From Salmonella enterica subsp. enterica serovar Choleraesuis (GTDB lineage Bacteria > Pseudomonadota > Gammaproteobacteria > Enterobacterales > Enterobacteriaceae), in NCBI GenBank assembly GCA_022846635.1, contig AP025685.1, positions 2,232,001-2,296,000 on the forward strand: a DNA stretch of 64,000 nt, given 5' to 3'. Of this stretch, positions 48,082 to 55,604 are shown one piece after another. Numbering within the stretch: the stretch's first letter is position 1; each line of letters starts with the position of its first letter. The position numbers and the translations under genes were made by a program. The notes beneath the pieces were generated by a model. The model saw only the letters and a program-made list of their open reading frames with translations. It did no database searches and was not told where the DNA came from.

Positions 48082-49140
48082 ATGCGCTGTACTACGCGCT
48101 CCGGCTGGATGGCTGCCGCCCTGCTGTTTACCGCTTTTCACGCCCACGCCGAACGAACCATTACTGACCAGATTGGCCGCCAGGTTACTATTCCTGACCG
48201 GGTTGACCGGGTGGTCGTGCTCCAGCATCAGACCCTGAATATTCTGGTGCAGCTGAATGCGACCGACAAAATGGTGGGTATTCTCAGTAACTGGAAACAG
48301 CAGCTGGGAGAGAGTTACGCCAGGCTGGTTCCGGAACTTAATAACAAACCGCTGGTGGGTGATTTAACCCACGTTTCGCTGGAAAAACTGGTGGCACTGC
48401 GTCCGCAGGTGGTGTTTGTCACCAACTACGCGCCGCAGGAGATGATTGACTCAATTACCCGTCTGGGTATCCCGGTAGTCGCGATTTCGTTACGCCATGG
48501 CCGCGAAGATGAAGCCGCGCGTCTGAACCCGCAGCTGAACCAGGATGAAGAAGACAAAGCCTACACCCAGGGGATGACCGAAGGCATCTCCCTGATAGGC
48601 AATATCGTCAACCGTTCGCAAGAGGCCCGCCAGCTTAACGATGCGGCCCTGGCCGGACGCGCTGAAGTGACTAAAAAGCTGGGCAATCTTCCGCCAGAAC
48701 AACGGGTGCGGGCCTATATGGCCAACCCGGATCTCACCACTTACGGCTCGGGGAAGTATACCGGCCTGATGATGGGGCGCGCCGGTGCTGTCAATGTGGC
48801 GGCGGCCAGCGTTCAGGGCTTTAAACAGGTCTCGATGGAGCAGGTTATTACCTGGGATCCGCAGGTCATTTTTGTTCAGGATCGCTATCCTCAAGTGGTG
48901 CAAACGATTCTGCACGATCCGCAATGGCAGACTATCGATGCGGTTCGTCATGGCCGGGTCTATCTGATGCCTGAATATGCTAAAGCCTGGGGATACCCAA
49001 TGCCGGAAGCGCTGGGGCTGGGCGAACTATGGATGGCGCAAAAACTCTATCCGCAAAAATTTAACGGTGTCGATATGCAGTCGCTGGCAAATAACTGGTA
49101 TCAGCATTTTTATCGCCAGCCATATCGGAGTGAGAAATGA
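48082..49140 (+). CDS. BtuF/FepB/MolA-type ABC substrate-binding protein
   Basis: 352 aa with a signal peptide (MRCTTRSGWMAAALLFTAFHAHA) and a two-lobe TroA-superfamily fold joined by a helix. RTITDQIGRQVTIPDRVDRVVVLQHQTLNILVQL opens the first lobe, LVGDLTHVSLEKLVALRPQVVFV closes it, and VSMEQVITWDPQVIFV sits in the second lobe. Relatives bind siderophores, heme, cobalamin, or in Haemophilus MolA, molybdate/tungstate. The stop codon overlaps the start of the next gene by ATGA, a ModA-like protein, which favours an oxyanion ligand. No permease or ATPase of this class is nearby. Confidence 0.85.
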   Translation: MRCTTRSGWMAAALLFTAFHAHAERTITDQIGRQVTIPDRVDRVVVLQHQTLNILVQLNATDKMVGILSNWKQQLGESYARLVPELNNKPLVGDLTHVSLEKLVALRPQVVFVTNYAPQEMIDSITRLGIPVVAISLRHGREDEAARLNPQLNQDEEDKAYTQGMTEGISLIGNIVNRSQEARQLNDAALAGRAEVTKKLGNLPPEQRVRAYMANPDLTTYGSGKYTGLMMGRAGAVNVAAASVQGFKQVSMEQVITWDPQVIFVQDRYPQVVQTILHDPQWQTIDAVRHGRVYLMPEYAKAWGYPMPEALGLGELWMAQKLYPQKFNGVDMQSLANNWYQHFYRQPYRSEK

Positions 49141-49862
49141 AGCCGGTAATGGCCGCCGGTAGCCTGAGAAGGGTCTGGCCTGCGTTGATGGAGGTATGGG
49201 CCGGTTGCGGCGGTAAGCCTGTTACCCCCCATTTTGGCCCCGCCGGATTGCTGTGCGATAGCATCGAAGCCGGAGAGCCGTGTTCACTGCTGCTTTCCGC
49301 TAACGGCGCACACCCGCAACGCCTGCTAAGCCTTGGGCGGGCCTTATCTGTGACCAAATTCGCCAGCAATAGCTTGTGCCTGACGGTGCGCGCCAGCGCG
49401 GTACATCCGGACGATAACTGGCAGACGCTGCTCGGCAACCCGGCGCTGCGCCTGGGAATGTCTACGCCCGGCTGTGACCCGTGCGGAGATTATGCCGCCG
49501 CGCTGTTACAACTCCTGGCCGAGCAGTGGGTTGAAACCGGCCCGGCAATAGCCAAACGGGCGCTGCCTCTGGTCGGTGGCCGGGGAATCAGCCGTCTGCC
49601 GGCAGGGGCGCTCGCCGCCAGCTGGCTTATCGACAACGACCTCTGCGATCTATTTATTGGCTATACCAGCTATGCGCCGCGCCTGCGTAATCTTCCGGCA
49701 TTGCGGGTTTATCCGCTGCCCGCCAGCGTAAACCCGGCGGTAAGCTACGAGCTGGCGCTGATGGACGAGGCCGCCGCACCGCTGGCCCGGTTTATGACCT
49801 GCGTTGAAGCCCAGCAAATTTTCGCCGAATCCGGATTTGGTCCACCGCTGGAAGCCAACTGA
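49137..49862 (+). CDS. ModA-like molybdate-binding-fold protein lacking a signal peptide
   Basis: 241 aa. KPVMAAGSLRRVWPALMEVW starts at residue 2 and aligns with the first strand and ligand-binding serine of mature ModA (AAASL). LCDSIEAGEPCSLLLSANGAHPQRL matches ARQIEAGAPADLFISAD-type sequence, and LGMSTPGCDPCGDYAAALL the GDPxxxPAGxY loop. There is no leader, so the protein should stay in the cytoplasm unless helped. It overlaps the preceding binding-protein gene by 4 bp. It could be an intracellular molybdate/tungstate buffer or sensor. That is inference. Confidence 0.75.
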   Translation: MKPVMAAGSLRRVWPALMEVWAGCGGKPVTPHFGPAGLLCDSIEAGEPCSLLLSANGAHPQRLLSLGRALSVTKFASNSLCLTVRASAVHPDDNWQTLLGNPALRLGMSTPGCDPCGDYAAALLQLLAEQWVETGPAIAKRALPLVGGRGISRLPAGALAASWLIDNDLCDLFIGYTSYAPRLRNLPALRVYPLPASVNPAVSYELALMDEAAAPLARFMTCVEAQQIFAESGFGPPLEAN

Positions 49863-50076
49863 ATCCATGGCCGGAGATAGTTCCGGCCTGAGAACGCCAC
49901 GCTTTCATTCTGCTCCTCAGAGCGCGCGACTAAACCGGTGCGCGTCTCACCCTGAATTTCTCAGCACACCGCTTTTAGTGGCTCTAAAAGCATGCCTTAG
50001 CCTGCGGGAAACCCGCCAGACGACATATTTTGCAATATTTTTGAACTATACCTGAGCCGAAGTTTACGCCAATAAT

Positions 50077-50091
50077 TGTTATATTATAACA
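50077..50091. promoter_or_regulatory. Zur box
   Basis: TGTTATATTATAACA, a perfect 15-bp palindrome followed by TTTC. It equals the core TGTTATANTATAACA of enterobacterial Zur sites. It lies 16 bp upstream of the first codon of the zinc-transport operon. Confidence 0.9.
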
Positions 50092-50106
50092 TTTCATTTG
50101 CGGACT

Positions 50107-50235
50107 ATGATGGCGCTTATACATAACGTAACTCACCGCTGGTTTGGCCGTTCTGGCCGCGCCCGCTTTATTCTGCTTACCAGCCTGACAGGCGCACTAT
50201 GGGCCGCTATTCACTGGGCGGTAGCGTTGCCATGA
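50107..50235 (+). CDS. 42-aa membrane microprotein leading the zinc ABC operon
   Basis: A short frame read directly from the sequence. MMALIHNVTHRWFGRSGRAR gives a basic N-terminus, then FILLTSLTGALWAAIHWAVALP gives one membrane helix. Its TGA overlaps the ATG of the ATPase gene (ATGA at 50232-50235), so the two are translationally coupled. It begins 15 bp after the Zur box, so it is the first gene of the transcript. Histidines at 6, 10 and 36 could touch metal, but no function is known. I do not recognise a family. Confidence 0.68.
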   Translation: MMALIHNVTHRWFGRSGRARFILLTSLTGALWAAIHWAVALP

Positions 50236-50894
50236 TTGCGCTCAATAACCTGGTTACCGGTTATCACAAGCGCCCGCTTGGCTCGCCGCTGAGCGGATCC
50301 TTCCGCCCCGGTAGTATGACTGCGGTCGTGGGCGCTAATGGTACGGGCAAGTCCACCCTGCTACGCACTATTGCCGGACTGCTGCCTCCGGTATCTGGCC
50401 GGGTGATACGCCCGCCGCGCCAGACTTTGGGCTGGATGCCTCAACATAGCGAGCTGGATATCCGGTTTCCGCTTAGCGTTAATGAGGTAGTGGCTATGGG
50501 CTGCTGGCCTGAGCGCGGTCTGATGCGCGGCCTGCCCCGTGCAGCCCACGCGCGAATTGCCAGTGCGCTCGAGCGTGCGGGAATCAGCGCGTTATCCCAT
50601 ACCCCCATAAGCCATCTTTCCGGCGGCCAGTTTCAGCGCATGCTTTTTGCCCGACTGTTGGTGCAAAACGCGCCGCTGATGCTACTGGACGAGCCGTTTC
50701 GTGGCATCGATGAAGAGAGCCGCCGGGTTGTCATGGAGATCATCGAAAGCCTTAATGCGACGGGCACCACCTTTATCGTCGTGCTGCATGACCGGCGGAT
50801 GGTGATGAAACACTTCAATCGCATTCTGACGCTGCGCCACGGCGCGCATCATTGGGACGAGGCCACCTTCGCGCCCCTGGAAGGAGTGGAATAA
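50232..50894 (+). CDS. Zinc ABC transporter ATP-binding protein (ZnuC/AztA-like)
   Basis: 220 aa. Walker A GANGTGKS (34-41), Q-loop MPQHSEL, signature LSGGQFQRM, Walker B LMLLDEP and the switch histidine in VLHDRR are all intact. It powers the permease encoded next (overlap TAATG). The longer frame to 50199 is replaced by the ATG coupled to the microprotein. The Zur box upstream, the permease family and the binding protein identify a zinc importer, apparently a second system besides znuABC. Confidence 0.92.
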   Translation: MIALNNLVTGYHKRPLGSPLSGSFRPGSMTAVVGANGTGKSTLLRTIAGLLPPVSGRVIRPPRQTLGWMPQHSELDIRFPLSVNEVVAMGCWPERGLMRGLPRAAHARIASALERAGISALSHTPISHLSGGQFQRMLFARLLVQNAPLMLLDEPFRGIDEESRRVVMEIIESLNATGTTFIVVLHDRRMVMKHFNRILTLRHGAHHWDEATFAPLEGVE

Positions 50895-51781
50895 TGTCGC
50901 TGGCTATCACGATGGTAAGCGCCTTTGAAGAATTCGGTTTTATGCGCCGCTCGCTGGTGGCCTGCTTTGCGCTGTCGCTTAGCCTGACGCCGCTGGGCGT
51001 ATTGCTGATGCTGCGACGTATGAGCCTTATCGGCGATGCTCTGTCGCACGCGGTGCTGCCCGGCGTTGCCATCGGTTATCTGTTATCCGGGATGTCGCTG
51101 GTCGCCATGGGAACCGGCGGTTTTATTGCCGGTTTACTGGTGGCTCTGCTCTCAGGCTGGATAAGCCGCGCAACCGGGTTGCGTGAGGATTCCAGCTTCG
51201 CCGGACTGTATCTGGGCTCGCTGGCGCTCGGCGTCACGCTTATCTCGCTGCGCAGTTCCGGCGTCGATCTGTTGCATCTGTTGTTTGGCTCGCTGCTGGC
51301 GGTGGATAAACCCGCACTGCTGTTTATCGGCGGGATCGCCACCGCCACCCTGGTGGTTTTAAGCATCGGGCTGCGGGCGCTGGTTATCGAATCTTTCAAT
51401 GCCGATTTTATGCGGGTTAACCGGCCCTGGCTTCCGGGAATTATTCACGCCCTGTTTCTGGCGCTGCTGGTGATGAACCTGGTGGCAGGCTTTCAGATCC
51501 TCGGCACGCTGATGACTGTCGGGCTGATGATGCTGCCTGCGATTGCCGCCCGCTGCTGGTCTGAGCGGCTCGGCGTAATTTTGCCGCTGGCTGCGCTTAT
51601 CGGCCTTATATGTTCGCTGACAGGGCTGCTGATTTCATGGATATGGTCGCTTCCCGCCGGGCCGGCCATTGTATTAGTTGCCTGCGGATTCTTTCTTTTT
51701 TCCACACTGGTTAATGGCCTGTGGGGAAAGCTCACCCGTAACCCAAAAAGAGACGATGAGGTCATTCATGAAGTTGATTAA
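50894..51781 (+). CDS. Zinc ABC transporter permease (ZnuB/AztB-like)
   Basis: 295 aa, ABC-3 family permease with eight or nine membrane helices. LLMLRRMSLIGDALSHAVLPGVAIGYLL is the family hallmark and SLAVDKPALLF-type loops follow. Start ATG 50894 has AGGAG 7 bp upstream. It overlaps the ATPase gene by one base and the binding-protein gene by 14 bp, giving a tight operon. Confidence 0.92.
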   Translation: MSLAITMVSAFEEFGFMRRSLVACFALSLSLTPLGVLLMLRRMSLIGDALSHAVLPGVAIGYLLSGMSLVAMGTGGFIAGLLVALLSGWISRATGLREDSSFAGLYLGSLALGVTLISLRSSGVDLLHLLFGSLLAVDKPALLFIGGIATATLVVLSIGLRALVIESFNADFMRVNRPWLPGIIHALFLALLVMNLVAGFQILGTLMTVGLMMLPAIAARCWSERLGVILPLAALIGLICSLTGLLISWIWSLPAGPAIVLVACGFFLFSTLVNGLWGKLTRNPKRDDEVIHEVD

Positions 51782-52655
51782 AACAGGAGTTCTGGCGCTC
51801 TTTGCGCTGACGCTAAGCGGCCAGATGGCCTATTCCGCGCCGCTTAAAGCCGTGGCGAGTTTCTCGGTACTTGGCGATATGGTTCGGCAAATTGGCGGCG
51901 ATCGGGTCGAAGTCACCACCCTGGTTGGCCCGGACGGTGACCCGCACACTTTCGAGCCATCCCCCGCCGATAGCGTCACGCTGAAAAATAGTCGGGTCGT
52001 CTTTATCAGCGGTCTGGGGCTGGAGGGCTGGATGAATCGGCTAATCCGGGCCTCGGGGTTTCACGGTACCCAGGTTTTGGCTTCAGAAGGGGTGAGCAGC
52101 CGCACTATGCGCGAAGACGGACACGTGATAACCGACCCGCACGCCTGGAACAGCGCGGCGAATGGTATCATTTATGCCCGCAATATTACCCGCGCCCTGG
52201 CGACCGCATCACCAGAGAATGCCGCATGGTTTGAGGCGCGCGGCAAGGCTTATGAAGCAGAGCTTGGGCAACTTGATACATGGGCCAAAGGCATCTTTGC
52301 CGCCATCCCCGAATCTAAACGCGAGGTGCTAACCAGCCACGATGCTTTCGGTTATTTTGGCGAACGCTACGGCGTGCGCTTTCTCGCGCCGGTTGGTTTT
52401 TCTACCGAGGCCGAAGCCAGCGCCGGCGATGTCATGAATCTGATAACCCAGATCCGTCAGCTCAATATTCACAGCTATTTTATTGAGAACCAGACAGACC
52501 CGCGCCTGGTGCGTCAGATAGCCTCAGCAACCGGTGCCAGGCCGGGCGGTGAGCTCTATCCGGAAGCGCTGAGCAAATCCGGCGGCCCGGCGGCTACCTA
52601 TGCCGATGCCTTCCGCCATAACGTTATCGCTATCTCGAATGCTATGAAGCAGTAA
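51768..52655 (+). CDS. Zinc-binding periplasmic protein (cluster 9, AztC/ZnuA-like)
   Basis: 295 aa with a signal peptide (MKLIKTGVLALFALTLSGQMAYSA). Metal ligands match cluster A-I binding proteins: H60 (GDPHTFEPSP), H125 (TDPHAWNS), H191 (SHDAFGYF) and D280 (ATYADAF). The region between ligands 1 and 2 lacks a long His-rich loop, unlike ZnuA, which resembles AztC. In the azt operons I know of, an aztD metallochaperone gene accompanies aztC; none is present here. Start ATG 51768 lies inside the end of the permease gene. Confidence 0.92.
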   Translation: MKLIKTGVLALFALTLSGQMAYSAPLKAVASFSVLGDMVRQIGGDRVEVTTLVGPDGDPHTFEPSPADSVTLKNSRVVFISGLGLEGWMNRLIRASGFHGTQVLASEGVSSRTMREDGHVITDPHAWNSAANGIIYARNITRALATASPENAAWFEARGKAYEAELGQLDTWAKGIFAAIPESKREVLTSHDAFGYFGERYGVRFLAPVGFSTEAEASAGDVMNLITQIRQLNIHSYFIENQTDPRLVRQIASATGARPGGELYPEALSKSGGPAATYADAFRHNVIAISNAMKQ

Positions 52656-52770
52656 AGACAGACGGTGTTAGCGCTGGCGGGAGTATAGGAGCAGGCCATG
52701 TTATGATAGCCGCCAGTAATCATCTGGCGTTTATCCCCCGGTCTGGAACGAATAACTCTGCGTATTGCTA

Positions 52771-53856
52771 ATGATTGAAGCCATTCATATTCAAAACTAT
52801 CGCTCAATTGTCGACCTCGAGCTGGAGTTTGGTCGACTGAATGTGGTGTCCGGCCCTAACGGTTGCGGCAAATCTAATGTCTATCATGCCATTCAGCTTC
52901 TGTCGGCGGCGGCCAATGGCCAGAGCGCCCAGGCGCTGGGCGAAGACGGTGGGCTTGAGAACGTCATGTGGTCGGGCGATAGCAAGCGCGATACGCCGAA
53001 GCGGGTGATCCTCTCCTGCCGGGCGCAGGAGTTTGAATATCAGCTACAGGTGGGCTTTCCGCCCATCATGCCCTATCCCACTCAATTCGCACTCGACGCC
53101 GAATTTAAAGAAGAGAATATCTGGCTACCTGGCTTTCACCGGCGGCCTAGCGCGCGAGTGTTACAGCGCAAAAATCAGGCGGTTTTCCTGCTGGATGTAG
53201 AAGGCAACCGCCAGACCTATACCGACACCGTCTATGACAACGAGTCGGTATTCGGCCAGCTTAGCGATCCCCATCTTTATCCTGAAGTGTCGAAAGTCCG
53301 TGAAATTATGCGCGGCTGGCGCTTTTATCACGATTTTTCGGTATCGCGTCACTCGCCGCTGCGCCAGGCTCAGCACGGTTACCGCTCACCGGTGTTAGCC
53401 AGCGACGGCACTAATCTTGCTGCGGCTTTTCAAACCATTGTCGAAATAGGCAATGTTGAGCTGATGACAGAGATTCTTGCCAGCGCCTTCCCTGAATGCC
53501 ATTTTTTCTGCGAGAACGAACGCTCGCGCTTTCAGGTCAAGATGCAGCGCCAGGGATTGAGACGCCCGCTGCTGGCCTCTGAGATGTCGGACGGTACGCT
53601 GCGTTTTCTTTGCCTGACGGTGGCATTGCTCAGCCCGCGCCCGCCTTCCTTTATTGCGCTAAACGAGCCAGAGAACAGCCTGCATCCGGATATGCTGCCC
53701 GCGCTGGCAAATCTGGTTGTAGAAGCATCAAGGGAGACACAAATCTGGCTGACCAGCCACTCGCGCCGCCTGGCTGAACTTATAGGCGAGCGCGGTGAGT
53801 TCCAGCTCCATGAGCTGGAAAATCGTCAGGGACGGACGGTATTGGTTAACGGCTAA
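52771..53856 (+). CDS. Orphan AAA-family ATPase (AAA_21 / RecF-SMC-like)
   Basis: 361 aa. N-terminal IEAIHIQNYRSIVDLELEFGRLNVVSGPNGCGKSN contains Walker A. Near the C-terminus come the signature-like SEMSDGTLRFLCLTVALL, Walker B SFIALNEPENSLHP and a D-loop/H-like ETQIWLTSHSRRLAEL. The middle part has no recognised domain. It resembles the single-gene ATPases seen in Old-like and SMC-like groups but lacks an attached TOPRIM nuclease. The ATG at 52771 is chosen over an upstream TTG. It is not obviously part of the zinc operon or the paa cluster. Function unknown. Confidence 0.82.
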   Translation: MIEAIHIQNYRSIVDLELEFGRLNVVSGPNGCGKSNVYHAIQLLSAAANGQSAQALGEDGGLENVMWSGDSKRDTPKRVILSCRAQEFEYQLQVGFPPIMPYPTQFALDAEFKEENIWLPGFHRRPSARVLQRKNQAVFLLDVEGNRQTYTDTVYDNESVFGQLSDPHLYPEVSKVREIMRGWRFYHDFSVSRHSPLRQAQHGYRSPVLASDGTNLAAAFQTIVEIGNVELMTEILASAFPECHFFCENERSRFQVKMQRQGLRRPLLASEMSDGTLRFLCLTVALLSPRPPSFIALNEPENSLHPDMLPALANLVVEASRETQIWLTSHSRRLAELIGERGEFQLHELENRQGRTVLVNG

Positions 53857-53894
53857 AGACAGGATAAAACGTCAAACCCGGCGGCATCACATTT

Positions 53895-53921
53895 GGGCAT
53901 CCCTGCGAATTCAGGATGCCC
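53895..53921. terminator. Hairpin between the ATPase gene and paaY
   Basis: GGGCATCC / GGATGCCC, an 8-bp stem with an 11-nt loop between two convergent stops. There is no strong T run. Confidence 0.5.
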
Positions 53922-53929
53922 GCAGCCGC

Positions 53930-54517
53930 TCAGGGCTTAGTGGTCAGATTATCAAAGGTTAAACGCGGGCGATCCGGTTCTTCTTCACGCAGTGGTTCAA
54001 CCTGGTGCATGCTCTGTTGGCAGCGCAGCACTAAATCCTGATACTCGCGGGTGCCTTGTTCTTTCCAACGGATCTCTTCGTCACGCAGTTCGCGCACCGC
54101 TTTAGCCGGGCTGCCCAGAATAAGCTGGCGCGGCGGAAATTCTGCCTGGGCTTTCACAAACGCCGCCGCACCGATAATGCACGACTCACCGATGCGCGCG
54201 CCGTCCATCACCACGGCATTCATTCCCACCAGCGCATTACGGCCAATATGGCAGCCATGCAAAATAGCGCCGTGGCCAATATGGCCGTCAACATCCACCA
54301 CCGTGTCCTGCTCCGGGAAGCCGTGCATCACGCAGTTATCCTGAATGTTGGCGCCATCTTTAACGATAATCCGTCCAAAATCGCCGCGCAGCGTGGCGTT
54401 AGGGCCTACCCACACGTTATGCCCCAACACCACATCGCCAATCAGCACGGCGGTGGGATGGACATAACTATCGCGAGGTACAACCGGGGTTAATCCGTCT
54501 ATCTGATAAATAGGCAT
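53930..54517 (-). CDS. paaY: PaaY, hexapeptide-repeat thioesterase of phenylacetate catabolism
   Basis: 195 aa left-handed beta-helix protein of the gamma-carbonic-anhydrase family. Hexapeptide repeats run from [20 protein letters not shown] to [14 protein letters not shown], with metal histidines in HGFPEQD and [11 protein letters not shown]. In E. coli PaaY hydrolyses toxic CoA intermediates and relieves PaaX repression. Start ATG 54517 has AGGA; a longer frame to 54553 is not supported. It follows paaX by 10 bp in a two-gene unit. Confidence 0.95.
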   Translation of the reverse strand: MPIYQIDGLTPVVPRDSYVHPTAVLIGDVVLGHNVWVGPNATLRGDFGRIIVKDGANIQDNCVMHGFPEQDTVVDVDGHIGHGAILHGCHIGRNALVGMNAVVMDGARIGESCIIGAAAFVKAQAEFPPRQLILGSPAKAVRELRDEEIRWKEQGTREYQDLVLRCQQSMHQVEPLREEEPDRPRLTFDNLTTKP

Positions 54518-54527
54518 ACAAAATTCC

Positions 54528-55457
54528 TTATTCGTTACGCGCAAGGCCACCAAAACGCTGGTAGTAACCGGCTCCCGGCTGAGGAAGCTCGCCTACCGAG
54601 GTTTCGCCAACGGCGCTGACAAACGCCAGAGCGCCGGGCGCCACGCGCTGATAGATATTGATGCACAGCTGGCGGGCGTTTTGCCCAAGCCAGTGCGGAG
54701 GCAGCAGATCGTCCGGCAGTAGCGGATCGGTCAGCACCACCCGCCGGTACAGATGAATAAGCAGTAGCTGGATGGAGAAACAGCGCTCCGGGGTCAGCTC
54801 CTCGGGAGCGGCGTCGCGCAGCAGCTGAAGCAATGGCCTGAACAGGTTGATAAATTCGGCGTAGCGGCCATTTTTTTCACTCAAATGCCAGCACTCTTCA
54901 ATTCTGGCCTTAAGCGCCGTTTGCGACATTTCCAGCGCCGAGTGCGCTTCGAAACAGATTACGTTTTCTGCAATTCCGCTCTCATGCAAAAAATGCTGCA
55001 CCTCGGCCAGGCTCTGAGAGGGAGAGGCCATCAGGCTGGGCGTCAGAGTGCCAAAACCTTGCCAGATAAGCTCTTTTTTGACCTGTTGCAAAGTTTGCTT
55101 TTCCAGCCCTTCCGATAACAACAGCAGCCATTTACCGTCCCAGTCCGGCTGGCCGGCCCGGTAAATTTTACTTTCGGCGCGCCGGGTCTGGTTCACACCC
55201 GCCGCCGACAGCCGGTAATAGCTGCGTCGCCCCACCCGCTCCGCATCTAGCCAGCCGTCCTTACTGAGCCGGAACAGCGCGGTGCGGACAAAACGCTCGC
55301 CAAACCCCATTGGTGCCAATAACGCGACCAGGCTGCCCAGCCAGATTTCAGCACCGCGATGGGCCAGCGCATCGCCATATAACGAAGCAATGAGCGACGT
55401 TCCGCTCACCGGCGCAGCGGCCACCGCCTGGTCAATAAATCCATCCAGTTTACTCAT
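54528..55457 (-). CDS. paaX: PaaX, phenylacetyl-CoA-responsive repressor
   Basis: 309 aa. N-terminal winged helix ([57 protein letters not shown]), the GntR-like PaaX fold, then the PaaX-specific C-terminal domains. It represses the paa catabolic promoters, and phenylacetyl-CoA is the inducer. It is the first gene of the paaXY unit. A perfect palindrome at 55510-55527 lies 53 bp upstream. Confidence 0.95.
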   Translation of the reverse strand: MSKLDGFIDQAVAAAPVSGTSLIASLYGDALAHRGAEIWLGSLVALLAPMGFGERFVRTALFRLSKDGWLDAERVGRRSYYRLSAAGVNQTRRAESKIYRAGQPDWDGKWLLLLSEGLEKQTLQQVKKELIWQGFGTLTPSLMASPSQSLAEVQHFLHESGIAENVICFEAHSALEMSQTALKARIEECWHLSEKNGRYAEFINLFRPLLQLLRDAAPEELTPERCFSIQLLLIHLYRRVVLTDPLLPDDLLPPHWLGQNARQLCINIYQRVAPGALAFVSAVGETSVGELPQPGAGYYQRFGGLARNE

Positions 55458-55509
55458 TTACTTACTCCATCCTGCGCACAGAAAGCTGGCCGCCAGTGCG
55501 GTAAAAGTG

Positions 55510-55527
55510 AACTAAATTCATTTAGTT
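55510..55527. promoter_or_regulatory. Palindrome in the paaX promoter region
   Basis: AACTAAAT-TC-ATTTAGTT, an 18-bp perfect inverted repeat upstream of paaX. It does not resemble the PaaX box I recall, so another regulator or PaaX autoregulation are both possible. Confidence 0.5.
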
Positions 55528-55577
55528 ATCATAGTGTACCGGCGGCGTCAAACCGGCCAGCCGGTGGCAGGCGGGAG

Positions 55578-55599
55578 ATGGCCGGGTCACCCCGGCCAT
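55578..55599 (-). terminator. Hairpin at the end of the paa operon
   Basis: ATGGCCGGG-TCAC-CCCGGCCAT lies immediately after the paaK stop at 55605. The GC-rich stem is strong but lacks a T tail on the minus strand. Confidence 0.5.
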
Positions 55600-55604
55600 A
55601 ATTT

